A DNA stretch of 64,000 nucleotides from Branchiostoma floridae (lineage: Eukaryota > Chordata > Leptocardii > Amphioxiformes > Branchiostomatidae), in the NCBI RefSeq assembly GCF_000003815.2, contig NC_049997.1, forward strand, positions 3,801,819 to 3,865,818, read 5' to 3'. Position numbers and translations under genes: made by a program. Position 1 is the stretch's first letter, and every line of letters begins with the position of its first letter. This document shows positions 11,501 to 21,767 of the stretch, piece after piece. The notes under the pieces are model-generated. The model ran no database searches and had not been told where the DNA came from. It saw only the letters and a list, made by a program, of their open reading frames with translations.

Positions 11501-11951
11501 TTTGCACCGTATTAAAATCCCCAACAACAATAAGATTATCATAACTTATCTCAAAAGTATCTATAACTATCTCAAGTTCCTTAAAAAAGGTACGAGAGTC
11601 GTCATTTGGCGCATACAAATTGACTAGACAAAAATGTAGATCATCTATCTCGATATCTAAAATAATCCATCGCCCATGTTCATCAGTCTTAATCTGATGA
11701 ACATGAGCGGTGGTGTTGTTTTTAACTAAAATAGCCACACCTCTTTGGTTAGAGGTACCATGCGAGAAGAATATTTGCCCACCCCATTCGTTCTGCCACA
11801 CCTTTTCGTCTCTAATGGTACTATGTGTCTCTTGTAAACAGTATATGTTGCAAGGCTTGTCTTTTAACCAAGTAAAAAGTCCCCTTCTTTTATAAGAATC
11901 CCCCAGCCCATTACAATTATAACTTGATATCTGGCACTCTACCTGTGTCAT
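8565..11951 (-). CDS. LINE ORF2: endonuclease and reverse transcriptase
   Basis: An open frame of 1128 codons starts with ATG at 11949-11951. The N-terminal 230 residues or so form an APE-type endonuclease (YNCNGLGD near the start, QETH, GDFNTV, SDHNLI). The reverse transcriptase follows in the middle (GLDGIPVDVY, TNWRPLTLLCCD, ADYKKAFDTLRWDF, GVRQGCPLSPYLF and the catalytic YADD). The enzyme nicks target DNA and copies its own RNA at the nick. The frame is open over its whole length apart from the shift near its 3' end, consistent with a young insertion. Its neighbour upstream in the element is ORF1, with a spacer of about 0.7 kb. Confidence 0.95.
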   Translation of the reverse strand: MTQVECQISSYNCNGLGDSYKRRGLFTWLKDKPCNIYCLQETHSTIRDEKVWQNEWGGQIFFSHGTSNQRGVAILVKNNTTAHVHQIKTDEHGRWIILDIEIDDLHFCLVNLYAPNDDSRTFFKELEIVIDTFEISYDNLIVVGDFNTVQNALMDRAGVKQRNYHPNALEAISELKGKFDLLDIWRFRNPNTTRYTWRRGLHASRLDYFLISFSLVNRVTKCCIADKFKSDHNLITLAFVTMEFPRGPGYWQFNQSLLQDKTFLQQTKQVMSEFFENNVGSANPQVVWDAAKCFFRGHCIKFSSWKKKQYLIKEKQLINEINLLQTQIDNTTCPSPDQLDDLACKQKLLESLYNERLNGILIRSKARWMELGERCTKYFINLVRRNYSRKNIQRLKRPSGEVIFNPQDILSDQVSFYSTLYSFEETPVPLTEANCDGFFPTNYSKRLSNDQQQACEGLINVDELKNAIFSFQSGKAPGLDGIPVDVYKELFDVFQGPMLQCFNYSFANGCLSDTQRQGLISLLLKKDNKGVDKDPTAITNWRPLTLLCCDTRILSKCIALRFKQVISDIIETDQTGFIKGRYIGDNIRRLLDTIEHYEDTGKPGLIFIADYKKAFDTLRWDFMFKCLDYFNFDPQLKTWVKVLYEKSISSVINNGYISNPFTLNRGVRQGCPLSPYLFVIAVEVLAIKIRSNHSIRGLNINGKCTKISQYADDSNFPFEPNLQTFYALLSDLERFSSISGLQLHAEKCKILRLGCLKFTNFCLPTHLPFQWVDGGVDVLGIHIPIDMYTLVNVNFEPRLERLDRLLRPWKGKTLSLYGKITVVNSLVVPQFTNLFQVLPSPNDLFFKIYERKVFSFIWEDGPERVARKVLYNLVENGGLKLINLRAFNLTMKASWVPKLFFHADWFTSFAIKVHPRLNLSLFPFMQLSSVQTLNYKGFLFEVLDAWYKFQHVEPATPADVRQQILWNNSNITVDNKSIFQTALFNRNIIFVNDLLDTDGNVMSYAEFCLVYPNSCEQFQYQQLISAIPKAWKTLLNIDHSKELVCLPRQYNHMWLRNIKINKLLYNFFLVHTNEVSIAHKVRLSWFYYFDRPIPWREVFTALSKCTIDPNARYFQYRLLYKFLPCNKF

Positions 11952-12657
11952 AACTTCTGGGAAAATAATCGTCTCGGAGAAGAAAGCCGGAAGAAGTCAT
12001 CGGGGCATCGGATAGGATTTGATGATGATGATCTACAAAGAAAGTAAACTTGGGGAACAGTTAGCCACAAACATGAGCTCAAATCAAAATCAATCAAAAG
12101 ATCAAAATAAATGTCAATGCAAATCATAAGTGGAATCAACAAAAAAGAACTTAGATACAGAGTTATGCATCTAGTAAAATGAATATTGCGTACAATGTAG
12201 TACGTGATGATTAAACAAAAACTCTGAAATCTTGTGCCTATAACTGATAGAACAGAAATCATGTACCAAATCATATAAACCAAATTATATAGAACACAAA
12301 GTATGAGTGAATCAATCCAACATAGGAAGATAGTCATCAAACTTAACAAAATACAAGAAATAAAATGAACATCATAACTCAAAATATCATTCCGTAAACA
12401 AAGGACTGAGCTCAGGATTTGGCCAATCTCAAATTCTATAGCATCGCTTGTGGCTGTGATTACTATTGTAATAATAATTGGGAGGACTTTAGAACAAAAA
12501 GAATAAGACAACAACAAAAAATTCCTATGGCCCACTATGGGTAGTTCCATTTCGCATACAGAGGCCTACCTTAGGCTTAACATCAAATTACATGAAATAA
12601 TTTCTCTCACACATGGTCCACACAGTTCAAAATATTTTATTTCAAGTAGTAGCACAG

Positions 12658-13464
12658 TTAGCCCGAAGGCAAGTCATCAGTAGACTGAATGCACTTCGTG
12701 TTCTTGTCTAGTAGTGTGATCATGATACGGCAGTTACCGTCGATCCATGTGTCCTTGATCAAGTTGTCTTTCTTTGCAGACAGAGCAGCTGTGAAAATAC
12801 GATGGTTTTCCTTTGTTAGGTCCGCAACAATCAGCAAGGGTCTCCCGTGGTCATCCTTCTTTCCCTTCAGTTTAGCTCGGGCGCGGAAGATTCGATTGCG
12901 GTCTTGCCACGACACGAATTTCACCAACATGAAGCGCGAAAAGTTGTCTTTCCTAGCTCCAACACGGTGAGCGCGATCAATAGACGAAGGTTGCAGTTCA
13001 AGCCCGAGTTTAATCCTGCAGAAGTTGACGACATCTTGTATGCACCGCTCACCTGTCTCCCCAGGCACCTCTGGAATTCCGCGAATCCGAAGACTATTTC
13101 TCCTCGTGTATTGTTCGAGTAAGTTGATCGAGTTACCAACTCGGGGTGGGAGGGGGGCCTTCTCCATGTCTGCCACTTTCTTTTCCAGGTTGTCAAGTCT
13201 ACCCTCCAGCGCATCCTGCCGTCTCAGCACTTGGCCCAACTCGTCCCGAATGGCTTGCACTTCAGCCGACTTGGCGACATGTTGAAGCTGACGAGAAAGA
13301 GCTGCTTCAATGGATTCTTCAATAATAGCTTTCAGGTCACTGACCGATGTAGACGCCATATCTATCTCACTAGCTGTAGTCGTGGTACAGGGTTTCTTGG
13401 AACTGTTTGGCCCTTCACCGCTGCCAGAGCGCCTGTTTCGCTTCGTGGAACGTGTCCTAACCAT
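12658..13464 (-). CDS. LINE ORF1 protein (coiled coil plus RRM-like core)
   Basis: A frame of 268 codons starts with ATG at 13462-13464. The basic N terminus (MVRTRSTKRNRRSGSG) resembles a nuclear targeting signal. Residues about 60-110 form a coiled coil (ALEGRLDNLEKKVADMEK). Residues about 118-250 match the L1 ORF1p RRM/C-terminal core (YTRRNSLRIRGIPE, DRAHRVG, RFMLVKF). ORF1p binds LINE RNA as a trimer. The frame is unbroken. Confidence 0.9.
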   Translation of the reverse strand: MVRTRSTKRNRRSGSGEGPNSSKKPCTTTTASEIDMASTSVSDLKAIIEESIEAALSRQLQHVAKSAEVQAIRDELGQVLRRQDALEGRLDNLEKKVADMEKAPLPPRVGNSINLLEQYTRRNSLRIRGIPEVPGETGERCIQDVVNFCRIKLGLELQPSSIDRAHRVGARKDNFSRFMLVKFVSWQDRNRIFRARAKLKGKKDDHGRPLLIVADLTKENHRIFTAALSAKKDNLIKDTWIDGNCRIMITLLDKNTKCIQSTDDLPSG

Positions 13465-13600
13465 ATAATCCGTGTTCGGGCGACGTGTCGACCGTTAAAC
13501 CCCAAGGCGTGCACTCGAAAAGTGTGTTTTAGAGGAGGGCGCTCAGCATAGCGTCCCCTCTGGGCGCCATCTTGGATCCCGACCAGTACGTGTTTCTACT

Positions 13601-13612
13601 CTCGGGCTTCTT
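13601..13612. repeat. Target-site duplication, 5' side of L1/Tx1-like LINE
   Basis: The 12-mer ctcgggcttctt is identical to 7968-7979. It marks the 5' end of the inserted element. Confidence 0.9.
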
Positions 13613-13856
13613 AACCTACTTGGGCTCGGGCGTCTTGCCGATAATGGCCTCTCGTCTATTTCCGGAAGCCTTATTGGACTCGGTTTTCTAGGCCCGGCTG
13701 TTGTCGATGGCCTCTCGCTCGCTCCTGTAGCAGACAGCAATCTTGGATTTCGGCTTCTGTCTGTAGGCGCTGGCCTTCTTGGGCTGGGTATCCTCCGGGC
13801 ACCGTCCATTCTGTACCCGTCAGGAGCTGATTTAGTTTTGTGTGGTGATAACTTGC
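13601..13856 (-). CDS. PIDD1-like gene, 5' part of exon 1
   Basis: Downstream of an acceptor (ttattttgtag) the minus strand reads through a likely initiator ATG at 13807-13809 (MDGARRIPSPRRP) into a Ser/Arg/Pro-rich stretch (LLSATGASERPSTTAGP, RRPSPSRLRSP). It repeats motifs found across the LINE at 7600-7960. From the ATG, 209 bases lead to the insertion point and join the rest of exon 1 in frame. The whole uninterrupted coding exon would be about 2219 bases and ends in phase 2, exactly as the ZU5 exon requires. An upstream 5' UTR exon is implied but was not identified. An alternative start in a further upstream exon cannot be excluded. Confidence 0.7.
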
Positions 13857-14164
13857 CTACAAAATAACACAAAACCAAATGCGTCTGTTCCATAGAAACA
13901 AAACTGCACCCATCAGAGGAGGACAGGCTTTGCGAGATTGCTCAATACGACTTAACATATCTTCATGGCATACTCTCTATCCCTTTCTTTTCCACAGGTG
14001 CCTACTTCACGTAAAACCATGACCCTTGCACCTAATGCTCACAAGCTATCAGTATACGGTGGTATTTGACAGGCTCTATAGTGCATGCATTATGATTTTA
14101 AAACCATTTGTCAATCCTTGTTGACATGTTCACTTCTGTCACTCTGCCAAATCAACAAATAGCA

Positions 14165-14690
14165 CTAAGGCCACAGCAAGTAAATTTTATGGATGACATC
14201 CTCTGCAGACTGCAAAAATAGTGAGAAAAAAAACAAGATGGGTAAAAAAAAAACAAGATGGCTAAATTTAAAAAAAAGACACCGTAAATATTTTAAGAAG
14301 AGTTTAAGTGACAAAACATGGTAGTACTGACGACAAATCATTCATTCCTGTATTAACGAAGTGAACTAGTGTAGTAAAAGTGACACTAGTGTGGTAGACT
14401 GGTATCACTTACCAAGTTGGCAACTTAACTTATGACTTCCATAGTGTTGCCACTTTTCCAACTATCCAGCTGGTTTCACTTTTATAACTACAATCGTGGC
14501 TACCTCGCTAATGTCACTCCTACAAGTACAATTATTAGGCTCCAACACAACATGCTTTCCCATTTTGGTACTTTCTTGTCATGTCGACCATCTCCGAAGA
14601 AGTAAAAAATCTTGTTTTTTTTCTGAAATCAGGCAAAAATTAATGAGCGCGCGGATGTCATCCATAAAATTTACTTGCTGTGGCCTAAGG
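14165..14690. mobile_element. Non-autonomous TIR element (MITE)
   Basis: Ends are inverted copies over roughly 37 bp: ccacagcaagtaaattttat with ggatgacatcc at 14171-14203, and its reverse complement at 14652-14687. Sequence just inside also pairs (aaaaaaaacaag at 14224 with cttgtttttttt at 14610). No open frame of note lies inside. I could not decide the target-site duplication or superfamily. Confidence 0.75.
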
Positions 14691-17100
14691 GTTATTGCAG
14701 CATAGTTTAATATATATTGATCGACAAACTGTTCTGGCAAAGCATCTAACAAGAAATCAAATTGACTCTAGACTCAAAGCAAAGCTCGCTGGCTTATAAA
14801 CAGTTACAGCCAAATAGTTATAGCTGTATAAATAGTTACAGCCAGTTCCTAGTGCGAAAAATATCGTCTGACCGCCATGACCTCTACATGTACACCACAC
14901 CTCGGTAACCATGCACCGAAAGACTACCAATTCCTTCCCATCGTCGCTAATTACTGTAATCGTGTGGGTCTCAGGCTGGTACAATAGCCTATAGATAACA
15001 CTCGTTTCCGAAGGTAGCCAAATAACGAACAAACTAATGTATGAACGAACACTATAAACGGATCAAACAGCAATATGTACTCTATCAAAGTCTATGCAGC
15101 CTGGGGGTCTGACCGCCTGACCATGGGCCGGTTGCCAAGGAAAGCGGCGCACAGACCATGATTAAGTAGGCAGTTCCCAAACACATTTATCTTATGTTGA
15201 AAGGGCCAGCTATTTGCATACTGTGGCTACTAAAGATAATACGCTACTCGATATAACAGCCAAAGCCTATCAACTACTTTACCAACTAACCTTCACTGCC
15301 TTCGTGGTGAAACTAAGAGCGACGAAAACTCTAATAGCCTATAGCTATAGATAAGTGTATATTCAAGAGAAATACTCTGCCTACCTTATCCAAGTAGATA
15401 TATCAGAAACGTGCGGCTTTTGTATCCCTGTGTAACAGTAGCAATGGTACTTGTAATGAAAGATGGAAAGATAAATGGCAAAACAATGTACCTAAGTACA
15501 GAAAATCTACCAACTTTGTCAAATAAATCAATACGCTAAAACTCTCCAACCACATGATCTGTTTTAGGTGAGAAAATGTTTGGTTTTAGATTGTTACATC
15601 ATTCCCTTTGTCCTTGTCGTCTCAAATGTCACCTTAACATGTTATCTGTCTGTGAAAATACTACTTTTTCCTGTCTTAAGTGATGCACTTTTCGAAGCTT
15701 CTTTTAGTAATCATCGACGTGTTTTGTTATACAATCAAGATACGACAGCTCAGTGCCTCAGTTTATAGTTCTTTGGCACAGCAAGAACAAGCTATTCTAG
15801 AAGGAAACCATCGAAATTGAACCGCGCATTTGGGTAGGACTCCTGACAAGGAAGTAAACCATACGTTTCTAAGCAACGTTTCAAACCTTTGTTATTGAGA
15901 GTCGCACAGAAGCCATAAATGTTACTGGACAAAGTGTCGATGTTGCGGTCACTACGGATCAAACGAATAAAGTGTATTACAGAAACACAAACGTTACCCC
16001 CAATAACAAGCATGTCTTACCTCGTTGTGAAAAGCTGACTGTCTGTGGTGTAGCGAGTCACAAACAATTACCCCTGTCACAGGTCGTCAACAAGCACGGA
16101 AGCTAATGTGCCAATACACACTCAACCAGCCCGCAAAATGGCCGTAACATCACGTGCTATTGTTCAGCTATGTGACCAATACATGTTTGAATGCCAAGGT
16201 CTATTCAGACTGTTGGTGACAGGTGTATGCAGTGGCTGGATGATTGACAGGTTTATGAATGTTTGTCTTTGATTCAATGAGAGGTCGCTTGCAAAGTTGT
16301 CGTGCTAAGGTCAAGGTTATCTGGTTTGGTCTAACTGTAGAATGATGCCTACCAAAATGGTCGCCATTTTATACAACCAATAAACACACCAATGAATTCA
16401 CATCCTCACTTATTTACTTCGGTTCACATGCAGTGCACGAAACAAAGAATTTGTAAACGACGACACGAGAAAATTTATGTTAGAGTCTATTACATAGTGA
16501 CATCCAGGAACAACTGATACAAAATGCAATTTTACTCAGTTTTACCCAACTGAACACTTGTTTGATTTTGCCTAGAATAGCAAACATTCTTGGCTATCAA
16601 AGAGACAGTCTCTACTCTAGCTTATACTTGTAGTTTCAAAAGTAGCCTCCGTATAAAACTCCATGCAGGCAGCATTTTGATATTGCTACTCTCTAGGCTT
16701 GTTTTGATTTTATTTTACATGCTATCATTTGATCTGATCACAGTTTTGTGACACATTGATATATTATTTGCAAAACACAGCATTCCATCCGTTCTGCCTC
16801 AACGCAAGCAAATTGCTATGTACTCCTAAGAGCTAGAGATATGCTTTGAAGTATGTGATGATGCAGTGTATCTCTGTACAAATATGAAATACTTGAAATG
16901 TTTTATTTGTAATAACAAAGCCTTACAATCACGCGTGTACAAATTGGGCACTGCTTTTGATAACGTTATATTGTGAGTACGAAATATACTTTAAATCCTA
17001 TAGATCTTTTCCAGTTTTCCAGGGGGTACAATTAAAATATCCCCCTTTGCATATTCTAACTGTAACGTATCTATTAAGTTTATATATTTCAAAATGTTTA
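14691..17100. other. No gene recognised
   Basis: Mostly AT-rich sequence with short open frames lacking motifs. It lies upstream of the PIDD-like gene and downstream of the ART module, both on the minus strand, so it probably holds the promoter of one gene and the 3' end of the other. No poly(A) signal or promoter could be fixed with confidence. Confidence 0.4.
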
Positions 17101-17103
17101 GAT

Positions 17104-19015
17104 CTAAAGTTCCTCCAACTTGACAAGAAGTCCGTAGAGTACGTGCCCTCCCCTCTCCTTAGTGGACCATTCCAGCTCGTTGTTACTGAAGAGTGGGTCG
17201 ATGGTTCTACCCTCCCTCCTGGCACCGATGGTCTCCGGTCCGACCTTGTAGCTGTTGGGCCGGACACACACCTGGAAGACGACACGGGCTTTGTACTGCT
17301 TCCCGTCATGGGGGTCCTTGAACCTGGATAAAATGTAAAATTCCTTAATTCAATGAAGAGAAAGAAATGTATTAATTCTACATACTCTATTAGCGTATTT
17401 TACTTTTATTCGTAATTACCTTCGCCGAGAAGGTTATATTTTCGGTAACGTATGTTTGTTTGTATATAGAAGACCAGCATAACTCGAGAACGCTTTGATG
17501 AATTGTATTGACATTCGGTATATGGGTAGGTCTTGATGAGACCTGAAAAACTTTAGATTTTAGCATCCTGTTACCGTACTGCAGTGGAACTTCCGGGTTT
17601 GATATCTCGAGTTCTGGACATGCTGCAGCTATACTTTTTGAGTGGTAGACAGCTCTTTATGCCGAGAGTAAGTGTGCAGATTTAGGCCCCCTAGGTTTAC
17701 CATAAGATGGTGCGTAAGAGTACTTACCATGTTGGGTGGGCATAAATATCATCTCCAGAGTACAGGATGCTTGGTGACAGGTAGACCTGTTTGGTGTCGA
17801 ACCCCTCAGGCTTGCGTTTGTCGTTGAAATGACCTTCTCGCTCTGCAAGCTGAGTACCTCCCAGAGCTGTGTCGCCTAAGAAAAAGAAACGAAAGAATAA
17901 AGACAGATGAATGTAATATTCAACACTGAATGTCTCTTCTAGGTACTAGGTGGCCTTTGTTCAATTTCACTCAAGTCCAATTTCTCTCTCCCCTCCCCTC
18001 CTTGTCTATGATGCCTTTCCCATCGTTTGTAAAGCCCCCTTTCTACTAGACGGCGATCGTGTGAAACCTTTGATTTCATACTGGATATATCATGTAAAAT
18101 TGTGACTGAGAGGACAACAGTACACACAGTGTAAAATGAATTCATTTATTTTCTATACAATTCGTTGAGCGATCTTTCAAATTTTAGGTCGCACAGAGAG
18201 CGCGGCGACAGCGCCGTCCTAGTGGAAAGGGGGATATAAAGATGGTGAGGGTAGGGATGGCAACAATGTCGCCTAAGTATCTTTACCTGGCATAAGCAGT
18301 TGCGAAGTCTGCAGTATTTTCTTGATCACACCTGGTACAGTCCCGTGGTACGCACGATGCCAGTTGGTGAACACGTTCACTTCTTTGTCTTCTGAGACTT
18401 TATTGAGACTGCATTGGATACAAAGTTTGAAATCAATGATAACACAAATATCAGTCCCAGTCGCAGCACTTTCTAATATGGACTGAACAAGAAAAAAATA
18501 CATGCTATCAATCCACCGTCGTAACAAGGCCATGCAGGTTACATCATCTTACTTACATGAGTCCAAACCTGCCCCAGCCGACAGGTACTGCGTACTTCCT
18601 CTTTGGATTCCCACGGGAGTGTGTAGCAGAGTCACGCCGTCCTGTGTGGCATGTTTCACAGAAGCACATGTTGTGGTCTGGGGAGAGATACGTGTCTGGA
18701 ATAGAATTGTAAAAGATTGGGAATTTGTGATCATCACTTGTACAGATACATTCCAAATGAATGTGGAGAAGATCTTACTGAAATATTTTTGAGTGTTTGA
18801 ATATTGAATAAGCACTAGGGCATGATATTATGGAGTTAGTTTTATATCTGCTAGGATTTGGCTAAACCTGCCAATAAACATGAAAATCAGTTGTTAGGAT
18901 TTACGAAGCAATGGTCAGATCATGAAGAAGCAATGGACAGATAATCAGACTCACCAGCGATTCCCAGGGTGTTCTTGAACCGCTGGCACGCCAACCAATA
19001 GTCACAAATGATACC
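17104..19015 (-). CDS. NEURL4 C-terminus-like probable ART module, copy A (five exons)
   Basis: Exons are read at about 18955-19015 (61 bp), 18557-18695 (139), 18287-18408 (122), 17728-17875 (148) and 17104-17323 (220 with the stop), 690 bases in one frame. The product runs CDYWLACQRFKNTLGI, a Cys-rich turn (CFCETCH), KYAVPVGWGRFGL, HRAYHGTVPGVIKKIL, GFDTKQVYLSPSILYSGDDIY, then NELEWSTKERGG and LLVKLEEL-stop. YHGT followed by a P-S-I-x-Y strand and a late Glu resembles the H-Y-E arrangement of ADP-ribosyltransferases, and this module resembles the C terminus of NEURL4. Both are family inferences from memory. The first exon begins in phase 0 and no initiator was found, so it is likely the 3' end of the ZU5-UPA gene at 20.6-25.0 kb. 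Confidence 0.8.
17415..17560. mobile_element. Fragment of a dispersed element with a palindromic end
   Basis: The sequence starts ccttcgccgagaagg, an imperfect palindrome, then gttatattttcggt and text on opening arguments shared in style with the element at 21768 (ctccatgaaatgtcatggag, then gttatattttctg). It lies in the last intron of ART copy A. Only the end is recognisable; family unknown. Confidence 0.4.
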
Positions 19016-19374
19016 CTACAAGGCAACATTAATTGTGAACTAGAGTTCAACGAACCCATCTCTTTCCCAAATAATCATGCCTTTATTTAAGACTTTAAGG
19101 TCTTATTCATGCATTACTAAATAGCAAATGACTGCATGAACTGTGTTCCACACAAACACACAAATATTACCAAAAACCAGACTGTGACCTGACAGATGAC
19201 CTGGTAGCATCCCTGGTCAATCAGAATTTCATGCTTGTCAAAGGCTATGTCCCCAGTGTAAGGGCGTCCAGCTCACAACCTAAGGCTCCTCCAGCAAAAC
19301 ATCTGTATAACAGCTGTGACCATAGATATAGGTCAAAATGAGATATATAGAGCACAGTTTATTTCTGTTAATAA

Positions 19375-20420
19375 GTTTTGCTGCAGTACCTTAGGAAGCC
19401 GCTAGGGGGGCCAGTATCATAATTTATCTTCGTTTTCCTGACCCCTACCCACCTACCAAATATTATCAGGATTTTTTCAAGGCTTCTCGAGTTATGCATT
19501 CCACAAACAAACGGACGCACACACTCGGCCCGCTACCGTCCTAACGGAAAATGCTACGTCAACTATTTTTGAACACAACCTTCATTTCTGCAACCGCTAC
19601 TTAAATACTAAATATCATGAACATCCATACACAGCTTCTTGAGTTATATGCTGTTGGCATGGATTTATGAACTTTCCTCATTAATCATGCAAATTAGCTA
19701 CTGATTTGCATAATTAGTATTACATTGTATAAGTCATCACTCATTCTATCTACATACCGAAAATCCTGATGATCCGTTTACACGTTCTCGCGTTATCCTC
19801 GTCCAAAGTCTGAACGGAAATCGGTGCCTGCAGTTCCCAAAAAGCCGCTAGGGGGTCCAAACTCACAGCACTTACTCTCTGTTCCAAGGGCTATCTACCA
19901 ATAAAAAACCATGACCACAGCATGTCCAGAACATGAAGTGTCAAAATTAAAAGAATTGCTGCAGTACCTTAGGCAGCCACTAGGGTGCCCATTATCGAAC
20001 TTGACCTTTGTTTTCCTAACTCCCATCCACCTAACAAATATGATCAGGATCCATTCAAGGGTTCTCGAGTTATCTTGCATACAGACAAACGCACTTACAT
20101 ACAAATCCCGCTACAGCACCGTAGGTAAGAGCCAGGTAAATCATTTTCGTACTTGACCTTCCTTTCTAAAACCGCTTCACACCTAGCAAGTTTCGTGAAA
20201 ATCCCCCAGCTAGATTTTGACTTATGCTGCCCAAAACAAACCGCAAAAAACATACCAAGCTCGCTGCAGTACTGTAGGAAAACGCCAGGTAAACCGTTTT
20301 CAAACTTGGCATTCCTTTCGACAACCGCTACACACCTACCAAAAATCACAAAGTTCCATCCACAATTTCTCGAGATATATGCTGTTGACCTACATACAGA
20401 CCCAAGTCGACAAAAACATA
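19375..20420. repeat. Degenerate tandem units of about 130-155 bp
   Basis: A motif like gctgcagtaccttaggaagc with gctagggggcc recurs near 19381, 19826, 19959, 20110 and 20263. It is followed each time by cacctaccaaatat and a ctcgagttat block, and ends near 20420 with cttcttggcgaagag, a palindromic end. It is probably the inside of a DNA transposon or a satellite derived from one. It sits in the intron between the UPA exons and ART copy A. Confidence 0.6.
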
Positions 20421-20674
20421 CTCTTCTTGGCGAAGAGAACTATAGTTTTCTCAAAAAGTTGTCTGGAAACCATCTTCTTGAAATAGATTTGTTAAGAATT
20501 GAGGATACAATGGAACGGACATTACTGGAAGGAATATAGTCTGTCTATGATGTTTTTTCTATTAAATGTAAAAGCTATCACTGAAGGTATAGCAGTGTTG
20601 CACCGTCTATAATCCTATCTCCCACCTAAGGTAGTAAATTTGTATCCCTTCGTTAGTATAGATAATCTACTTAC

Positions 20675-21618
20675 GGTGGGTGCAGTTATTTGGGCAGTCG
20701 CAAGGGGTGTTTTCCCTTTTTTCCCCGGAGCGCGTGGATGATATCTTTCCCTTCGTCCGGGATAAAGCCATACCGTGGATGTAGCACCTTTTCCCTTGCC
20801 CACTAGCGTCACGTCAAACTCTAAAATACGTGGCCTGTTACAGTAAAACGTGAAGTTGACTCCGTAGTAGGTATTAATCGCCTTCACGTTTGGACGGATG
20901 CTTCCATAGAATAAGGCACAGAACGTCTCATCCTCCATCATACTCATGGTGGGAGTTGGCGTTCCTTCCTGGTAAAGTAAGGAGAACATTTGGGATAAAC
21001 CAGACCTTAACAAACACTTTAAAAACAAGTTGGGACTTATCCCAAATTTTCCAACCGACTCCGCCAGCCATGTTCACGGTATGGACCCGTCAACTGTAGC
21101 TTCCGGAAGGTTAGTTTCCGTTATCCATAATGTCATATACCAACACAGATAAACTTTCATGCTAAGGAGAATATTCATAGTGCCGAAATACGGTTGTAAT
21201 ATTTCTGAATTGTGTCAAGAAATGGTATTGACGACTATCATATGACTTTAACAGAACTAACGAAAAAAAATGCTTTATAGGTGATATTTTCTGATAGTAT
21301 CAAAGAAGTTACTCTATGGAAAGAAATGAAGGGCGAAACATAGATAAGAAAAATTAAACTAGAATAGGCTATCCATAGCTGCAAAAAGGTTGTTTTACCT
21401 GGCGCTCGTATCCTTCAACTTTTGTAGCGCGGCAGATGCGATCATCAACTAACTCTTCCAGCACACACTCCATCCGGGCAGTCATGATCCCCTCCTCTCG
21501 GGGTTCCTTCCACTTCTTGAAGATGACAGTCTTGACCCGTCTGACCCGGGTGTTCTTGGCTACCAAGGTGACGATTTTGTTAGGATCGACGGTTTTGTCA
21601 CAGCGAAGAACTGTAAAG
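20675..21618 (-). CDS. UPA-domain exons of the second PIDD-like gene
   Basis: Two minus-strand exons are read at about 21399-21618 (220 bp, acceptor gtgattcag) and 20675-20968 (294 bp, donor CC/gtaagt). They encode FTVLRCDKT, KTVIFKKWKEPREEG and RMECVLEELVDD, then MSMMEDETFCALFYGSIRP and NRPRILEFDVTL. This follows the pattern of the PIDD1 UPA domain after its second ZU5 (its basic stretch with RRRDPEQ, then a FEGEEFFAAF-like motif). Phases fit the ZU5 exon ending at 23610 (phase 2) and leave phase 0, which is what the first ART exon at 19015 needs. No death domain follows in the window. The UPA assignment is by memory of the human sequence and is good but not certain. Confidence 0.7.
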
Positions 21619-21767
21619 CTGAATCACAATATTTTCATTTACTGTTTATCCGTAAGGCGTAATAATAAGGGGGAATACATGTCTTTAGTCAATTTTACAT
21701 TTAGCAAATGTTGTCGAATTTGCATTTGTCTACAAGAACAATATTAGAGAAGATTTATGGATTTATT

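Larger units (their letters stand above)
7980..13600 (-). mobile_element. Near full-length L1/Tx1-like LINE inserted in a coding exon
   Basis: An element of about 5.6 kb on the minus strand has a poly(A) tail of some 43 bases (T-run at 7980-8022), a 3' UTR, ORF2, a spacer of about 0.7 kb, ORF1 and a 5' UTR of about 136 bp. Identical 12-bp duplications flank it (7968-7979, 13601-13612). Removing the element and one duplication joins the two halves of exon 1 of the PIDD-like gene in frame (LRSP joined to SPSSPRG), so the insertion site is certain. A perfect duplication, a long A tail and nearly open ORFs indicate a recent insertion. ORF1 with a coiled coil and RRM-like core, ORF2 with an APE endonuclease, and a C-terminal CCHC-type finger point to the L1/Tx1 group. 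Confidence 0.95.

Noticed and set aside
11948-12550. 200-codon hydrophobic frame between LINE ORF1 and ORF2
   Set aside because: It lies in the AT-rich inter-ORF spacer, has no family motifs and overlaps the ORF2 start.
19180-19275. Possible extra minus-strand exon reading GDIAFDKHEILIDQGCYQ
   Set aside because: No convincing acceptor and donor, no counterpart in ART copies B and C, and the UPA-to-ART phases already match without it.
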